A stretch of DNA of 48,848 nt from an uncultured Eubacteriales bacterium (GCA_902779185.1 CACZAM010000036.1:1-48848); one strand, 5' to 3'; positions 8,598 to 16,512 are shown, counted from the first letter of the stretch. The notes: generated from the letters alone by a model not told the origin. Numbers and translations are program-made.

Positions 8598-9941
8598 ATG
8601 GCATTTGAAGGATTATCCGAAAAATTACAAGGCGCATTCAAGGACCTGAGAGGCCAGGGTGTAGTTTCTGAGAAAGACTTCGAAGACGCGATGCGTGTCG
8701 TCAAGATGGCTCTTCTGGAAGCTGATGTAAACTTCAAGGTCGTCAAGGAATTTGTTGCAACAATAAAAGAGAAGGCGCTCGGAGCGGGAGTACTCAAGAG
8801 CCTGACTCCTGACCAGATGGTAATCAAGATCGTCAAGGACGAACTGGTCGAGATGATGGGAGGTACTGCTAGTAAGCTGACGTATTCACCTAGCGGGTTC
8901 ACGATCATCATGCTGGTCGGTCTCCAGGGTACCGGTAAGACTACGACTGCTGGCAAGCTCGCGGCATGGCTCAAACAGACAGGCAAGCATCCGATGCTGG
9001 CCGCATGTGATATTTACAGACCTGCTGCTATCGATCAGCTCGAGATAGTTGGCAAGGCTGTCAATACACCGGTCTATGTCAACAGGGACTCGAGAGATGC
9101 AGAGCAGATCGCTTCGGAAGCGATCAAAGAAGCACAGAGGCGCGGCTGCAACGTGCTTATCATCGATACTGCCGGACGTCTTCAGATAGACCAGGAGCTC
9201 ATGGATGAGCTCAAGATACTGAAGTGGTCCGTCAGACCTCACGAAATACTTCTTGTAGTCGACGCTCTCACAGGTCAGGATGCTGTCAACATTGCTGACG
9301 GATTCAACCAGGCGCTCGGAGTCGACGGTATCATCATGACCAAGATGGACGGTGACTCAAGAGGCGGTGCGGCACTCTCTGTAAAAGCTGTCACAGGCAA
9401 ACCGATCAAGTTCATGGGTACGGGCGAGAAGTACAATGCTCTCGAGCCGTTCTACCCTGACAGGATCGCGTCCAGAATACTCGGCATGGGCGATGTAATG
9501 TCGCTCATTGAGCAGGCTGAGAACGCCTTTGATGAGGAGGAATCGCGCAAGCTCGAGGAGAAGATCCGCCGCAACAAGTTCGACCTTGAGGATTTCCTCG
9601 GTCAGATGAGACAGATCAACAAGCTCGGCGGTCTTTCAAAACTCATAGACATGATACCGGGCATCTCGGCAGCTCAGAAGAAAGACATCAATTTTGAGCA
9701 GGGCAGGGCAGAGCTCCAGAAGTGGGAGGCCATAATCCTGTCAATGACGCCTTTCGAAAGGGCGAAGCCTAATGTGCTGAACGCGTCGCGCAGAAAGCGC
9801 ATCGCGGCTGGCTCAGGCCACACAGTGCAGGATGTCAATCAGCTCATCAAAAAGTACGAAGAGATGAAAAAACTTACAAAAGTTATAGCAAATCCGGATT
9901 CGAAGAAGGCCAGAAGCATGATGCGCAACCTCGGATTCTAG
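8598..9941 (+). CDS. ffh: Signal recognition particle protein Ffh
   Basis: This is the SRP54 GTPase that binds signal sequences and 4.5S/6S-type SRP RNA and delivers ribosomes to FtsY at the membrane. Its 447 residues show the N-domain helical bundle, then the G domain with G1 GLQGTGKT (residues 108-115), DTAGR (G3) and TKMDGD (G4). The C-terminal M domain is rich in Met (for example LGQMRQINKLGGLSKLIDMIPG, broken by loops) and ends in the RNA-binding helices around SRRKRIAAGSG. Length and motif order are normal. It lies 16 bp after ylxM and 92 bp before rpsP, with no convincing terminator between. Confidence 0.97.
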   Translation: MAFEGLSEKLQGAFKDLRGQGVVSEKDFEDAMRVVKMALLEADVNFKVVKEFVATIKEKALGAGVLKSLTPDQMVIKIVKDELVEMMGGTASKLTYSPSGFTIIMLVGLQGTGKTTTAGKLAAWLKQTGKHPMLAACDIYRPAAIDQLEIVGKAVNTPVYVNRDSRDAEQIASEAIKEAQRRGCNVLIIDTAGRLQIDQELMDELKILKWSVRPHEILLVVDALTGQDAVNIADGFNQALGVDGIIMTKMDGDSRGGAALSVKAVTGKPIKFMGTGEKYNALEPFYPDRIASRILGMGDVMSLIEQAENAFDEEESRKLEEKIRRNKFDLEDFLGQMRQINKLGGLSKLIDMIPGISAAQKKDINFEQGRAELQKWEAIILSMTPFERAKPNVLNASRRKRIAAGSGHTVQDVNQLIKKYEEMKKLTKVIANPDSKKARSMMRNLGF

Positions 9942-10033
9942 ATGCTCGTCCACTTGCAACCTCGCTGTGAACGAAAATACTTCGCATCAAAATAAAGATA
10001 CTAAATTATTATTTTATAAATGGAGGAACAAAA

Positions 10034-10276
10034 ATGGTAAAAATCAGACTTAAGAGAATGGGAGCTCACAAGAAGCCTTTCTACAGAGTAGTTGTTGCTG
10101 ACTCGAGAACACCGAGAAACGGCAAGTTCATCGAGGAGATCGGAACTTACGATCCACTGAAGGATCCAAGTGAGATCATCATTGACAACGAAGCTGCTAA
10201 GAGATGGCTCGCAAACGGAGCTCAGCCGACTGATACAGTAAGAGCACTTCTCAAGAAGTCCGGCGCTATCGAATAA
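10034..10276 (+). CDS. rpsP: 30S ribosomal protein S16
   Basis: This is an 80-residue S16, which helps assemble the 5' domain of 16S rRNA. The start [20 protein letters not shown] and the motif [18 protein letters not shown] are typical of the family. It has a strong TGGAGGA ribosome binding site. It heads the usual rpsP-khpA-rimM-trmD order, and the next gene begins 11 bp after its stop. Confidence 0.98.
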   Translation: MVKIRLKRMGAHKKPFYRVVVADSRTPRNGKFIEEIGTYDPLKDPSEIIIDNEAAKRWLANGAQPTDTVRALLKKSGAIE

Positions 10277-10287
10277 GGAGGCGCGGC

Positions 10288-10524
10288 ATGGGAAGTCTGG
10301 TAGAAGTAATCGCGAAAGCGCTGGTCACTAAGCCGGACGAGGTCCTTGTCACCGAAGAGACTGACGGAAGAGACATAATTGTCAAGCTCAAGGTAGCGGA
10401 TGAAGATATCGGCAAGATAATCGGAAAGTCGGGAAGGATAGCCAAGGCGATCAGGACCGTGGTAAAGGCTGCGGCCATAAAGCAGAATCTCAGAGTGTCG
10501 GTAGAGATAGTTGAAGAAGACTGA
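10288..10524 (+). CDS. khpA: KH-domain RNA-binding protein KhpA (YlqC)
   Basis: This 78-residue protein consists of one KH domain with the GxxG loop in GKIIGKSGRIAKAIR (about residues 48-62). In Bacillota, KhpA partners with KhpB (Jag/EloR) to bind small RNAs and influence cell elongation and division. Its place between rpsP and rimM is the standard one. The ribosome binding site AAGGAGGCG is strong. The gene overlaps the rimM start by 14 bp. Confidence 0.93.
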   Translation: MGSLVEVIAKALVTKPDEVLVTEETDGRDIIVKLKVADEDIGKIIGKSGRIAKAIRTVVKAAAIKQNLRVSVEIVEED

Positions 10525-11041
10525 TAATACAAACGAGACGGTCTTAATAGGCAAAGTCGGGAGCCCTGTGGGGATCAAAGGCGAAGTCAGGATCACACTC
10601 TATGCACAGGATTCGACCAATCTGAAGGAGGGCAAAGTCCTCCTTCTTGAGCGTGCAGGAAAAATAACAGAAGCTGCTGTCAAAAGATTAAGATATCAGA
10701 AGGAAAGGCCTGTAGTTAAGCTTGAAGGCATCGATGACCGCAATGCCGCCGAAGAAATCAGGGGCATGGAGGTCAGCATCTATGTTACCGAACTGGAGGA
10801 ACTGCCTGAAGGCGAACACTATGTGCGCGATCTCATCGGCTGCAGGGTAATAGACATTACGGACGGCAGTGAAGTCGGCATCCTCAGAGATGTGATACAG
10901 AATACTGCGCAAAGCATACTCGAAGTAATTACTGCCGAGGGCAGGAGCGTTCTCATCCCGGCGGTAGACGCTTTCCTCAGAGGTATCGATGAAGAGACCG
11001 GCATCATCGAAGTGGAACTCATACCGGGGTTTATAGACTGA
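10511..11041 (+). CDS. rimM: Ribosome maturation factor RimM
   Basis: This 176-residue 16S rRNA-processing factor binds S19 and aids maturation of the 30S head. The N-terminal RimM barrel is marked by LIGKVGSPVGIKGEVRI and the C-terminal PRC-barrel by HYVRDLIGCRVID. The TTG at 10511 is chosen because it yields the expected short lead before IGKVGSPVG, and no ATG is available in that place. It overlaps the end of khpA by 14 bp, so translational coupling is likely. trmD starts 1 bp after its stop. Confidence 0.93.
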   Translation: MKKTDNTNETVLIGKVGSPVGIKGEVRITLYAQDSTNLKEGKVLLLERAGKITEAAVKRLRYQKERPVVKLEGIDDRNAAEEIRGMEVSIYVTELEELPEGEHYVRDLIGCRVIDITDGSEVGILRDVIQNTAQSILEVITAEGRSVLIPAVDAFLRGIDEETGIIEVELIPGFID

Positions 11042-11042
11042 T

Positions 11043-11768
11043 ATGAAGATAAACATTCTCACGATTTTCCCTGACATGTTCGCGCCGCTTCGCATGAGCA
11101 TGCTGGGAAGAGCGGTTGACAACGGAATAATCGAGCTTAATATCACTGACATCAGGGACTACACGACTGACAAACATAACCGCGTTGACGACACTCCTTA
11201 CGGGGGCGGAGCCGGCATGGTAATGCAGGTGCAGCCTATCCTTGACGCATTCGAGGGGAGCGGTTCCGGCGGAGATGTTATCTACATGTCACCGCGCGGA
11301 GAGATGCTGTCCGGCGATATGGCCAGAGAGCTTTCCCTGAAGGAAGAGATCACCATTCTCTGCGGCCACTATGAGGGCGTGGATCAGCGTGCTCTTGACA
11401 GGCTTGGCGCGCGTGAAGTCTCGATTGGGGACTACGTGCTGACGGGAGGCGAACTGCCTGCCATGGTGCTTATTGACACTGTCGCAAGGTTCATAGACGG
11501 CGTGCTGGCAGGAGATGAGTCTGTCAATGATGAATCCATCTATTCCGGTCTGCTCGAGTATCCTCAGTATTCCAAACCGCGTGTGTATGGGGGCGATGAA
11601 GTGCCTGAGATTTTGCTTTCCGGAAATCACGGAGAAATAGATCTGTGGCGTTGGGAACAGGCACTTTCACTCACTAAGGAAAAGCGTCCGGACCTCTTTG
11701 AGGCTTATGTAAGAAGTGAGCCTTCACTCACAAAAAAACAGAAGGCTATACTGGCAAAATACATGTGA
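11043..11768 (+). CDS. trmD: tRNA (guanine37-N1)-methyltransferase TrmD
   Basis: This 241-residue SPOUT-fold enzyme makes m1G37 next to the anticodon of tRNAs reading CUN, CCN and CGG, which prevents +1 frameshifting. It starts with MKINILTIFPDMF. The trefoil-knot motifs LCGHYEGVDQR and SIGDYVLTGGELPAM are present, as is the substrate-binding VDDTPYGGGAGMVM. Length is normal. In most bacteria rplS (L19) follows; here a terminator comes 30 bp later and no L19 gene is in the window. Confidence 0.97.
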   Translation: MKINILTIFPDMFAPLRMSMLGRAVDNGIIELNITDIRDYTTDKHNRVDDTPYGGGAGMVMQVQPILDAFEGSGSGGDVIYMSPRGEMLSGDMARELSLKEEITILCGHYEGVDQRALDRLGAREVSIGDYVLTGGELPAMVLIDTVARFIDGVLAGDESVNDESIYSGLLEYPQYSKPRVYGGDEVPEILLSGNHGEIDLWRWEQALSLTKEKRPDLFEAYVRSEPSLTKKQKAILAKYM

Positions 11769-11797
11769 TTAGAGTAATCACAAAATGTAGTAATAAG

Positions 11798-11839
11798 AAG
11801 ACTTGCGGGTAAATAGATGTTGTACCGCAGGTCTTTTTT
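11798..11839 (+). terminator. Terminator of the ylxM-ffh-rpsP-khpA-rimM-trmD operon
   Basis: AAGACTTGCGG (11798-11808) pairs with CCGCAGGTCTT (11825-11835) with one G-U pair, followed by TTTTTTG. The 3' arm overlaps the -35 region of the next promoter. Confidence 0.85.
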
Positions 11840-11849
11840 GTTGTATAAT
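11820..11849 (+). promoter_or_regulatory. Promoter of the HlyD-like/yggS/sepF group, overlapping the trmD terminator
   Basis: TTGTAC (11820-11825), an 18-bp spacer and a perfect TATAAT (11844-11849). The -35 lies in the loop and 3' arm of the upstream terminator. With transcription starting about 7 bp after the -10, the ATG at 11861 would be only about 5 nt from the RNA 5' end. Confidence 0.7.
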
Positions 11850-11860
11850 CTTTCTGAACT

Positions 11861-13063
11861 ATGAAAACCAATCGAAGAGGGCTATTTAACAAAAAGTGGA
11901 TAGTTGCGTTCCTGGTATATGTAGGACTTGTCGCATTGTGTTGTATAGCGCTCTATGTCGTGCCTTCAGTCATCGGCATGTTCGAAAGGACCTATATAGC
12001 GGAACATGGCAAAATAGACGTCGCTGACGAGGTCTCTGCTTTTATTGTGAGAGATGAAAGAGTATATGCTGCATCACAGAAGAGTTCTATAAAAAGGCTT
12101 GCAGACAGCAATACACTTGTAAAGGCAGGTACAAAAGTCATTGAGCTTACACCTACAGAGGAAGTGCTGGATCTCGGTCTTGATGAAGATGAGACTGAGG
12201 AAGATGCTGCGGCTGAAGACAAAACCAAGGCAAAATCCAAGGACAAGACGGCAGAGACAAAGGACAAGTCTGAAAAGACCGGCAGCGAAAAGGCTGAAGA
12301 AGCTGCTGAACATGACGAAAAGCTTGGAATACAGGGCAGCAAATACTCCGGCATCATGAAAGATCTCGGAGATACATACTCGCTAACTGAAAACGGAGCC
12401 ACCCGTACGGCAGGCTATGTAAGCTACTATGTGGACGGAGCGGAAGCCAGACTAAGCACAAAAGCGATAGAGAGTCTGAACCGCGATGACCTGAAGGAAC
12501 TTACCGGGCGCAAGGCGGTAAAGACTCCTTCGAAAAACTGCGGGAAAGATTACCCGGTGTTCAAGATCGTACGTAACAGGAAGTGGTATCTCGTATACTA
12601 CCTGAAAAAGGAGGATGCGGCCAAGTATACGGCAGGAGAGACTGTCTTCATTGAGGTAGACGGCGAGAATGTTCCGGTTACGGTAAGAGATGTCAGGGAC
12701 GAGGGGAAGAATACCAGGATCACACTTACCTGCAAAACGTTTTTTGACGGATTTACTGAGACCCGCACACTTGACACCAAAGTCACAGTGGAAAGCGCTG
12801 AAGGACTGGTGCTCGAAGACGGAAGCATAGTCGAAGCACCTGATGGCAAGAGAGGCGTGTTCGTGGTCAATAAGCTGGGAGAGCATGTGTTTACTCCGGT
12901 CAGGGCGAAAGCTGACGATGGTACAAAGTGCGTGGTTTTCTCAGATATTTATGTTGATGATGAAGGCAACTATGTTGAGACAATCGGTACTTATGATGAG
13001 GTTATCGCAGTGCCTTCAGAAGATGACATAGCAAGTCTGAAAAAGACTAAGAGCAAAAAATAA
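11861..13063 (+). CDS. HlyD-like membrane-anchored protein of the division cluster
   Basis: This 400-residue protein has a short cytoplasmic tail, one membrane segment (about residues 14-36) and an extracellular part that resembles the biotinyl-lipoyl/HlyD-like barrel-sandwich proteins found before yggS-sepF in many Clostridia. A Lys/Glu/Asp-rich low-complexity insert covers about residues 106-155. Its function is unknown; no outer membrane is expected here, so a classical adaptor role is doubtful. No Shine-Dalgarno precedes the ATG, and the promoter position suggests a leaderless mRNA. The next in-frame Met lies past the membrane segment, so a later start would remove the anchor. yggS starts 8 bp after the stop. 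Confidence 0.65.
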   Translation: MKTNRRGLFNKKWIVAFLVYVGLVALCCIALYVVPSVIGMFERTYIAEHGKIDVADEVSAFIVRDERVYAASQKSSIKRLADSNTLVKAGTKVIELTPTEEVLDLGLDEDETEEDAAAEDKTKAKSKDKTAETKDKSEKTGSEKAEEAAEHDEKLGIQGSKYSGIMKDLGDTYSLTENGATRTAGYVSYYVDGAEARLSTKAIESLNRDDLKELTGRKAVKTPSKNCGKDYPVFKIVRNRKWYLVYYLKKEDAAKYTAGETVFIEVDGENVPVTVRDVRDEGKNTRITLTCKTFFDGFTETRTLDTKVTVESAEGLVLEDGSIVEAPDGKRGVFVVNKLGEHVFTPVRAKADDGTKCVVFSDIYVDDEGNYVETIGTYDEVIAVPSEDDIASLKKTKSKK

Positions 13064-13070
13064 CAAAGAA

Positions 13071-13769
13071 ATGACCATAGGTGAAAGATATACAGAAGTA
13101 AAGAGAAGGGCAGATGAAGCAGCAGTAAGAAGCGGCAGAAATCCTGCTGATGTGAGGCTTGTAGCGGTCACCAAGACGCATACCGCGGCAGAGATAAATG
13201 AGGCGATCGAGGCAGGCGCGACAGACATCGGCGAGAACCGCGTGCAGGAGCTGCTTGAAAAATACGAAAATGTGAGTCCTGCCCGATGGCATCTTATAGG
13301 TCATCTGCAGACCAATAAGGTGAGGCAGGTGATCGACAGGGTCGTCATGATACATTCCGTCGATTCGCTGAAACTTGCGCGCGAGATAAACAAGCGGGCA
13401 GCGGCAGCGGGCATCACGATGGACGTGCTGATCGAGATCAATTCCGCGATGGAAGAAACGAAATCCGGTATAGCGGCATCAGATCTTAAGCAGCTGGTAA
13501 AAGAAATAACGGAAGAATGCTCCAGCGTGAGAGTGTGCGGCATTATGTGCATACCACCGATCGCGGCGGAGCCCGAGGAATCAAGGCCGTACTTCAGAGA
13601 GGCGGCGGAGCTCTTCGAAGAGATGAAGAGCTGGGAGCTCCCACCGGAAAGATTTGCGCCGACTGAGCTCTCGATGGGAATGTCGGGAGATTTCGAGGTA
13701 GCTATCGAAGAGGGAGCAACAATAGTCAGAGTGGGCAGTTCAATATTCGGACCGCGCAATTACAGATAG
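13071..13769 (+). CDS. yggS: YggS family PLP-binding protein
   Basis: This 232-residue single-domain alanine-racemase-fold (PLPBP/COG0325) protein binds pyridoxal 5'-phosphate and maintains vitamin B6 and amino-acid homeostasis. The PLP lysine lies in VRLVAVTKTH. Other family signatures are IGENRVQE, WHLIGHLQTNKV, VCGIMCIPP and LSMGMSGDFEVAIEEGAT, the last with the phosphate-binding loop near the C-terminus. Adjacency to sepF and divIVA is common in Gram-positive bacteria. The upstream ribosome binding site is weak, so translation may depend on the preceding gene. A strong GGAGGAAAA follows its stop for sepF. Confidence 0.95.
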   Translation: MTIGERYTEVKRRADEAAVRSGRNPADVRLVAVTKTHTAAEINEAIEAGATDIGENRVQELLEKYENVSPARWHLIGHLQTNKVRQVIDRVVMIHSVDSLKLAREINKRAAAAGITMDVLIEINSAMEETKSGIAASDLKQLVKEITEECSSVRVCGIMCIPPIAAEPEESRPYFREAAELFEEMKSWELPPERFAPTELSMGMSGDFEVAIEEGATIVRVGSSIFGPRNYR

Positions 13770-13786
13770 AGGAGGAAAAAGGCAAA

Positions 13787-14244
13787 ATGGGTTTCATGGA
13801 CAAAATGAAAGACCTGGTCGGAATCACAGATGAGTATGATGACGACTATGATAACATCTCTCAGGAAGAGATCGAGCATTCAATGAGGTGGCGCCGCCGC
13901 AGAGGTTCGTCGAGAACAAGGAACCTGTAGATAAGGTTTCGCGCAATGACTCCGGTGCATTCAAAATGGTGATCATTGAGCCGAAGAACATTGACGAGTG
14001 CCGCAAGCTGATCGACAATCTCAGAGCAAACAAGCCTATAATTATCAATCTCGAAAAGGTCGAGACAGATCTCGCGCGTAAGATGTTCGACTTCCTCAGC
14101 GGAGCAACATATGCTCTCAAGGGCAACATCCAGAGAATCAACCAGAATATCTACCTTTTTGCTCCTCATAATGTTAACATTAAAGCAATGGTAGACAGGG
14201 CCACAGAGGCTGGCAAATCTTCAAAAGAAAGTCCGTGGAAATAA
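13787..14244 (+). pseudogene. sepF: Cell division protein SepF, frame-disrupted as written
   Basis: SepF anchors FtsZ rings to the membrane and aligns Z-ring assembly. The first frame (13787-13930) encodes MGFMDKMKDLVGITDEY, the membrane-binding amphipathic helix, and an acidic linker, then runs into a basic out-of-frame tail and stops. The conserved core (APPQRFVENK, then MVIIEPKNIDECRKLIDNL through FLFAPHN-like YLFAPHNVN) lies in another frame, open from 13855 to 14244. The two frames overlap in 13855-13927, so one missing base in the linker, or a -1 shift, would join them. No heptameric slippery sequence is evident. A GTG at 13888 could start the core alone, without a visible ribosome binding site. 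A sequencing or assembly error, or a real mutation, is possible. Confidence 0.85.
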
Positions 14245-14305
14245 CAAGTTCCAATTTCATAAATCAGGTCAGATAATTCAAGAGGAAAGATGAGGTGCAG
14301 ACACT

Positions 14306-14989
14306 ATGATAATGCCGATTGATATTGATAAGAAAGAATTCAGCCGTGATAAAAAAGGTTACAACTCCAGAGAGGTAGACGAATTTCTGGATATCATCGT
14401 AGCAGATTACGAGAAGGTGCTTAACGACAACAGGTCAATGGCACATAAGATCAAAGCGCTTGAGAAGCAGCTTGAAGAGGCTCAGAAAGATGATAATGCA
14501 ATGGTTGAGACTCTTGAGACAGCAAAGAAGCTTATGGCAGACATATCTGCAAGTGCTGAGAGAAGAGCAGAGCTTATGATGAGAGATGCTGAGCTTGAGG
14601 CAGAGAATATGCTCCTCGATGCAAAGGTCAATGTCAAAAAGCTGAATGATGAGCATGAACTGCTGAGCGCAAAGGTCAGAAGACTCAAAGATAACTTCCG
14701 CAAGATGCTTCAGTCTGAGCTTGCGCGTCTCGATGGTGACGATTTCGATATCATAAGAGACCTTGCAGAAGAAGCTGAGCTCCCTGAGATCGAAGTGCCT
14801 GCAGCAGAGGATGTCAGCAAGGCGCCTACGATCGTAATGGATAAGATCGGAAACGAAGATCCTGTTGCTGCGGATTTCAGTGTTCCTGTAACAGATCTTG
14901 AGCATGCTACAGTATCTGATCTTTCGGATGGGCTGAAGGCAATCGCTGAGGATGCGTCGGCTATCGACAACACCATTATCCTCAAGTAA
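14306..14989 (+). CDS. divIVA: DivIVA domain-containing protein
   Basis: This 227-residue protein has an N-terminal DivIVA domain (DIDKKEFSRDKKGYNSREVD, about residues 5-24) that senses membrane curvature, then a long coiled coil (about 35-150) and an acidic C-terminal tail. DivIVA/GpsB proteins mark poles and septa and recruit division or wall-growth factors. It is the last gene of the yggS-sepF group, 61 bp after sepF. The ATG at 14306 has GAGGTG eight bases upstream; the ATG two codons later is spaced too far. A terminator follows. Confidence 0.9.
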   Translation: MIMPIDIDKKEFSRDKKGYNSREVDEFLDIIVADYEKVLNDNRSMAHKIKALEKQLEEAQKDDNAMVETLETAKKLMADISASAERRAELMMRDAELEAENMLLDAKVNVKKLNDEHELLSAKVRRLKDNFRKMLQSELARLDGDDFDIIRDLAEEAELPEIEVPAAEDVSKAPTIVMDKIGNEDPVAADFSVPVTDLEHATVSDLSDGLKAIAEDASAIDNTIILK

Positions 14990-15007
14990 TTTCTGAGAAC
15001 AAATCAA

Positions 15008-15045
15008 AAACGCTTTACCGTTCTTCTGCGGTAAGGCGTTTTATT
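15008..15045 (+). terminator. Terminator after divIVA
   Basis: AAAACGCTTTACCG (15008-15021) pairs with CGGTAAGGCGTTTT (15030-15043) around an 8-nt loop, with a T-rich 3' side. The A-rich 5' arm lets it also act for the convergent regulator gene on the minus strand. Confidence 0.88.
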
Positions 15046-15082
15046 ATGCTTTTTTGCGAAGATTATGAGATCCGGGCTCTGG

Positions 15083-15481
15083 CTATTCGAAATCGTAGTT
15101 GCCCAGCTTTTCTTCACTGTCTTCGTTCACATAATTGCAGATAGCTACATATGTCTCGTGGGAGATGACGTGCTCTATCTTGCACGCATCCTCTTCAGCC
15201 TGCTCCTCACTTACGCCGAGCTTAACAAGGAATGCAGTCAGGGCTTTGTGACGCTCATATATCCTCTTTGCGATCTTATAGCCCGCAGGAGCCAGAGTAA
15301 TAGGTCCATTGGCATTCATGTTGATATAGCCGCTTTCTCTGAGACGCTTTACGGCATAAGAAACGCTCGGCTTGGTGACACCGAGGTATTTCGCTATATC
15401 TATAGACCGTATATAACCGTGCTTTTCCTGGAGCACGAGCATTGCTTCTAAGTAATCTTCTGCAGACTGTTGTATCTTCAT
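15083..15481 (-). CDS. DtxR/MntR-family metal-dependent transcriptional regulator
   Basis: This 132-residue repressor has an N-terminal winged helix (IRSIDIAKYLGVTKPSVSYAV, split here by loops, about residues 24-44) and a helical dimerization/metal-binding domain. It lacks the SH3-like third domain of DtxR, like MntR. Likely metal ligands are D9 and E12 (MntR D8/E11), H78, C100, E103 and H104. A Cys at the MntR E99 position is the DtxR/IdeR state, so Mn versus Fe specificity is uncertain. It is transcribed away from the rubrerythrin gene across 228 bp, which suggests a shared control region in metal or oxidative-stress response. AAGGAGA precedes the start. Confidence 0.88.
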   Translation of the reverse strand: MKIQQSAEDYLEAMLVLQEKHGYIRSIDIAKYLGVTKPSVSYAVKRLRESGYINMNANGPITLAPAGYKIAKRIYERHKALTAFLVKLGVSEEQAEEDACKIEHVISHETYVAICNYVNEDSEEKLGNYDFE

Positions 15482-15604
15482 ATCCGTTTCTCCTTATTCG
15501 CGGATCATATATTACGCATTTTACAATATCATATTACAGAGTTATATTCAATGAAAAAAAGGTTAACAATTGCACATATAAAAACCACATGAAATTGTAC
15601 ATAA

Positions 15605-15646
15605 AACGATGCAAGCTCGGAGCAGTTGTGGTAATATTACATCGTT
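15605..15646 (+). promoter_or_regulatory. Inverted repeat and possible promoter before the rubrerythrin gene
   Basis: AACGATG (15605-15611) and CATCGTT (15640-15646) form a 7-bp inverted repeat around a 28-nt interior. The interior holds an extended -10 candidate, TGGTAATAT (15629-15637), with a poor -35. A second small hairpin, AGAGCA/TGCTCT, lies at 15654-15669. This is the likely rubrerythrin control region, but no operator can be assigned to a named regulator from sequence alone. Confidence 0.35.
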
Positions 15647-15709
15647 GAACAGAAGAGCAGAGATGCTCTGAACTAGACAAATTTGATAATTCCAAAGGAG
15701 GGAATAATT

Positions 15710-16252
15710 ATGGCTAAATGGGTATGCAGTGTTTGCGGTTACGTTCATGAAGGGGATACACCTCCTGAAAAGTGCCCTGTTTGCAAGGTCCCTGCAGAAA
15801 AGTTCATCAAGCAGGAAGAGGAGATGACATGGGCAGCTGAGCATGTTCTCGGAGTTGCGCAGGGGGTTGATCCTGAGATCATCGCAGACCTCAGAGCAAA
15901 TTTCGAGGGCGAGTGCAGCGAAGTAGGTATGTACCTTGCTATGTCCAGAGTAGCTTTCAGAGAGGGATATCCTGAGATCGGCGAGTACTGGAAGACAGCA
16001 GCATGGGAAGAGGCTGAGCACGCAGCTAAGTTTGCAGAGCTCCTCGGCGAGGTGCTGACAGACAGCACAGAGAAGAACCTCAAGATGAGAGTAGAGGCTG
16101 AGAACGGTGCTACACTCGGAAAGACAATGCTCGCTAAGAAAGCTAAAGAGCAGAACCTCGACGCTATTCACGACACAGTTCACGAAATGGCAAGAGACGA
16201 GGCCAGACACGGAAAAGCTTTCGCAGGACTCCTTAAGAGATATTTTGGCTAG
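15710..16252 (+). CDS. rbr: Reverse-type rubrerythrin
   Basis: This 180-residue peroxidase has an N-terminal rubredoxin domain (Fe ligands C6, C9, C22, C25) ahead of a ferritin-like diiron domain. That is the reverse of classical rubrerythrin and typical of Clostridia, where such proteins reduce H2O2 with NAD(P)H-derived electrons. Diiron ligands are visible in [21 protein letters not shown] and [11 protein letters not shown]. The ATG at 15710 has a strong AAAGGAGGG; an in-frame upstream ATG at 15683 has no comparable site. A 42-codon gene follows 28 bp later and is probably cotranscribed. Confidence 0.95.
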   Translation: MAKWVCSVCGYVHEGDTPPEKCPVCKVPAEKFIKQEEEMTWAAEHVLGVAQGVDPEIIADLRANFEGECSEVGMYLAMSRVAFREGYPEIGEYWKTAAWEEAEHAAKFAELLGEVLTDSTEKNLKMRVEAENGATLGKTMLAKKAKEQNLDAIHDTVHEMARDEARHGKAFAGLLKRYFG

Positions 16253-16280
16253 CAGCTAATTCCGAAAGGAGTAGAGCAAA

Positions 16281-16409
16281 ATGAAGAAGGACAAAGATTT
16301 TTCAACAAGGCTGATGGCATTTACATTCTTTTATGCTGTAGCTATCTATACTATGTTTGTAGGCTTTTTCTTCTGGAACAAGCATGCTGAAGATAAGAAA
16401 AACGGTTAG
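16281..16409 (+). CDS. Small single-pass membrane protein (42 residues)
   Basis: This short gene has a good ribosome binding site (GAAAGGAG, ten or so bases before the ATG). The product is charged at the N-terminus (MKKDKDFSTR), then has a hydrophobic aromatic-rich segment (residues 11-32, ending in GFFFWN), then a charged tail (KHAEDKKNG). It would span the membrane once. I do not recognise a family. It sits between rubrerythrin and a terminator, so it is probably the second gene of that transcript. A role in oxidative or metal stress is inferred only from position. Confidence 0.7.
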   Translation: MKKDKDFSTRLMAFTFFYAVAIYTMFVGFFFWNKHAEDKKNG

Positions 16410-16472
16410 TCGGACTTCATTGGCTAAAGGCTCGATCTTTACGCCTGAAGGATGCATCAACATACTAACGAA

Positions 16473-16512
16473 ACGGGCAGCGGATTACTCCGCTGCCCGT
16501 ATTTCATTTTTA
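16473..16512 (+). terminator. Terminator of the rubrerythrin transcript
   Basis: ACGGGCAGCGGA (16473-16484) pairs perfectly with TCCGCTGCCCGT (16489-16500) around TTAC, followed by ATTTCATTTTT. Strong rho-independent terminator. Confidence 0.92.

Noticed and set aside
11798-11860. A small gene between trmD and the HlyD-like gene
   Set aside because: The stretch is fully used by a terminator and a promoter, and no frame with a ribosome binding site is present.
13855-13930. Programmed -1 frameshift signal in sepF
   Set aside because: No X-XXY-YYZ slippery heptamer and no obvious downstream pseudoknot were seen, so a base error or mutation is simpler.
15563-16210. Minus-strand open frame of 215 codons opposite rubrerythrin
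   Set aside because: It lies on the antisense strand of a clear rubrerythrin gene, is Cys/Leu-rich in the way antisense frames are, and lacks a start signal.
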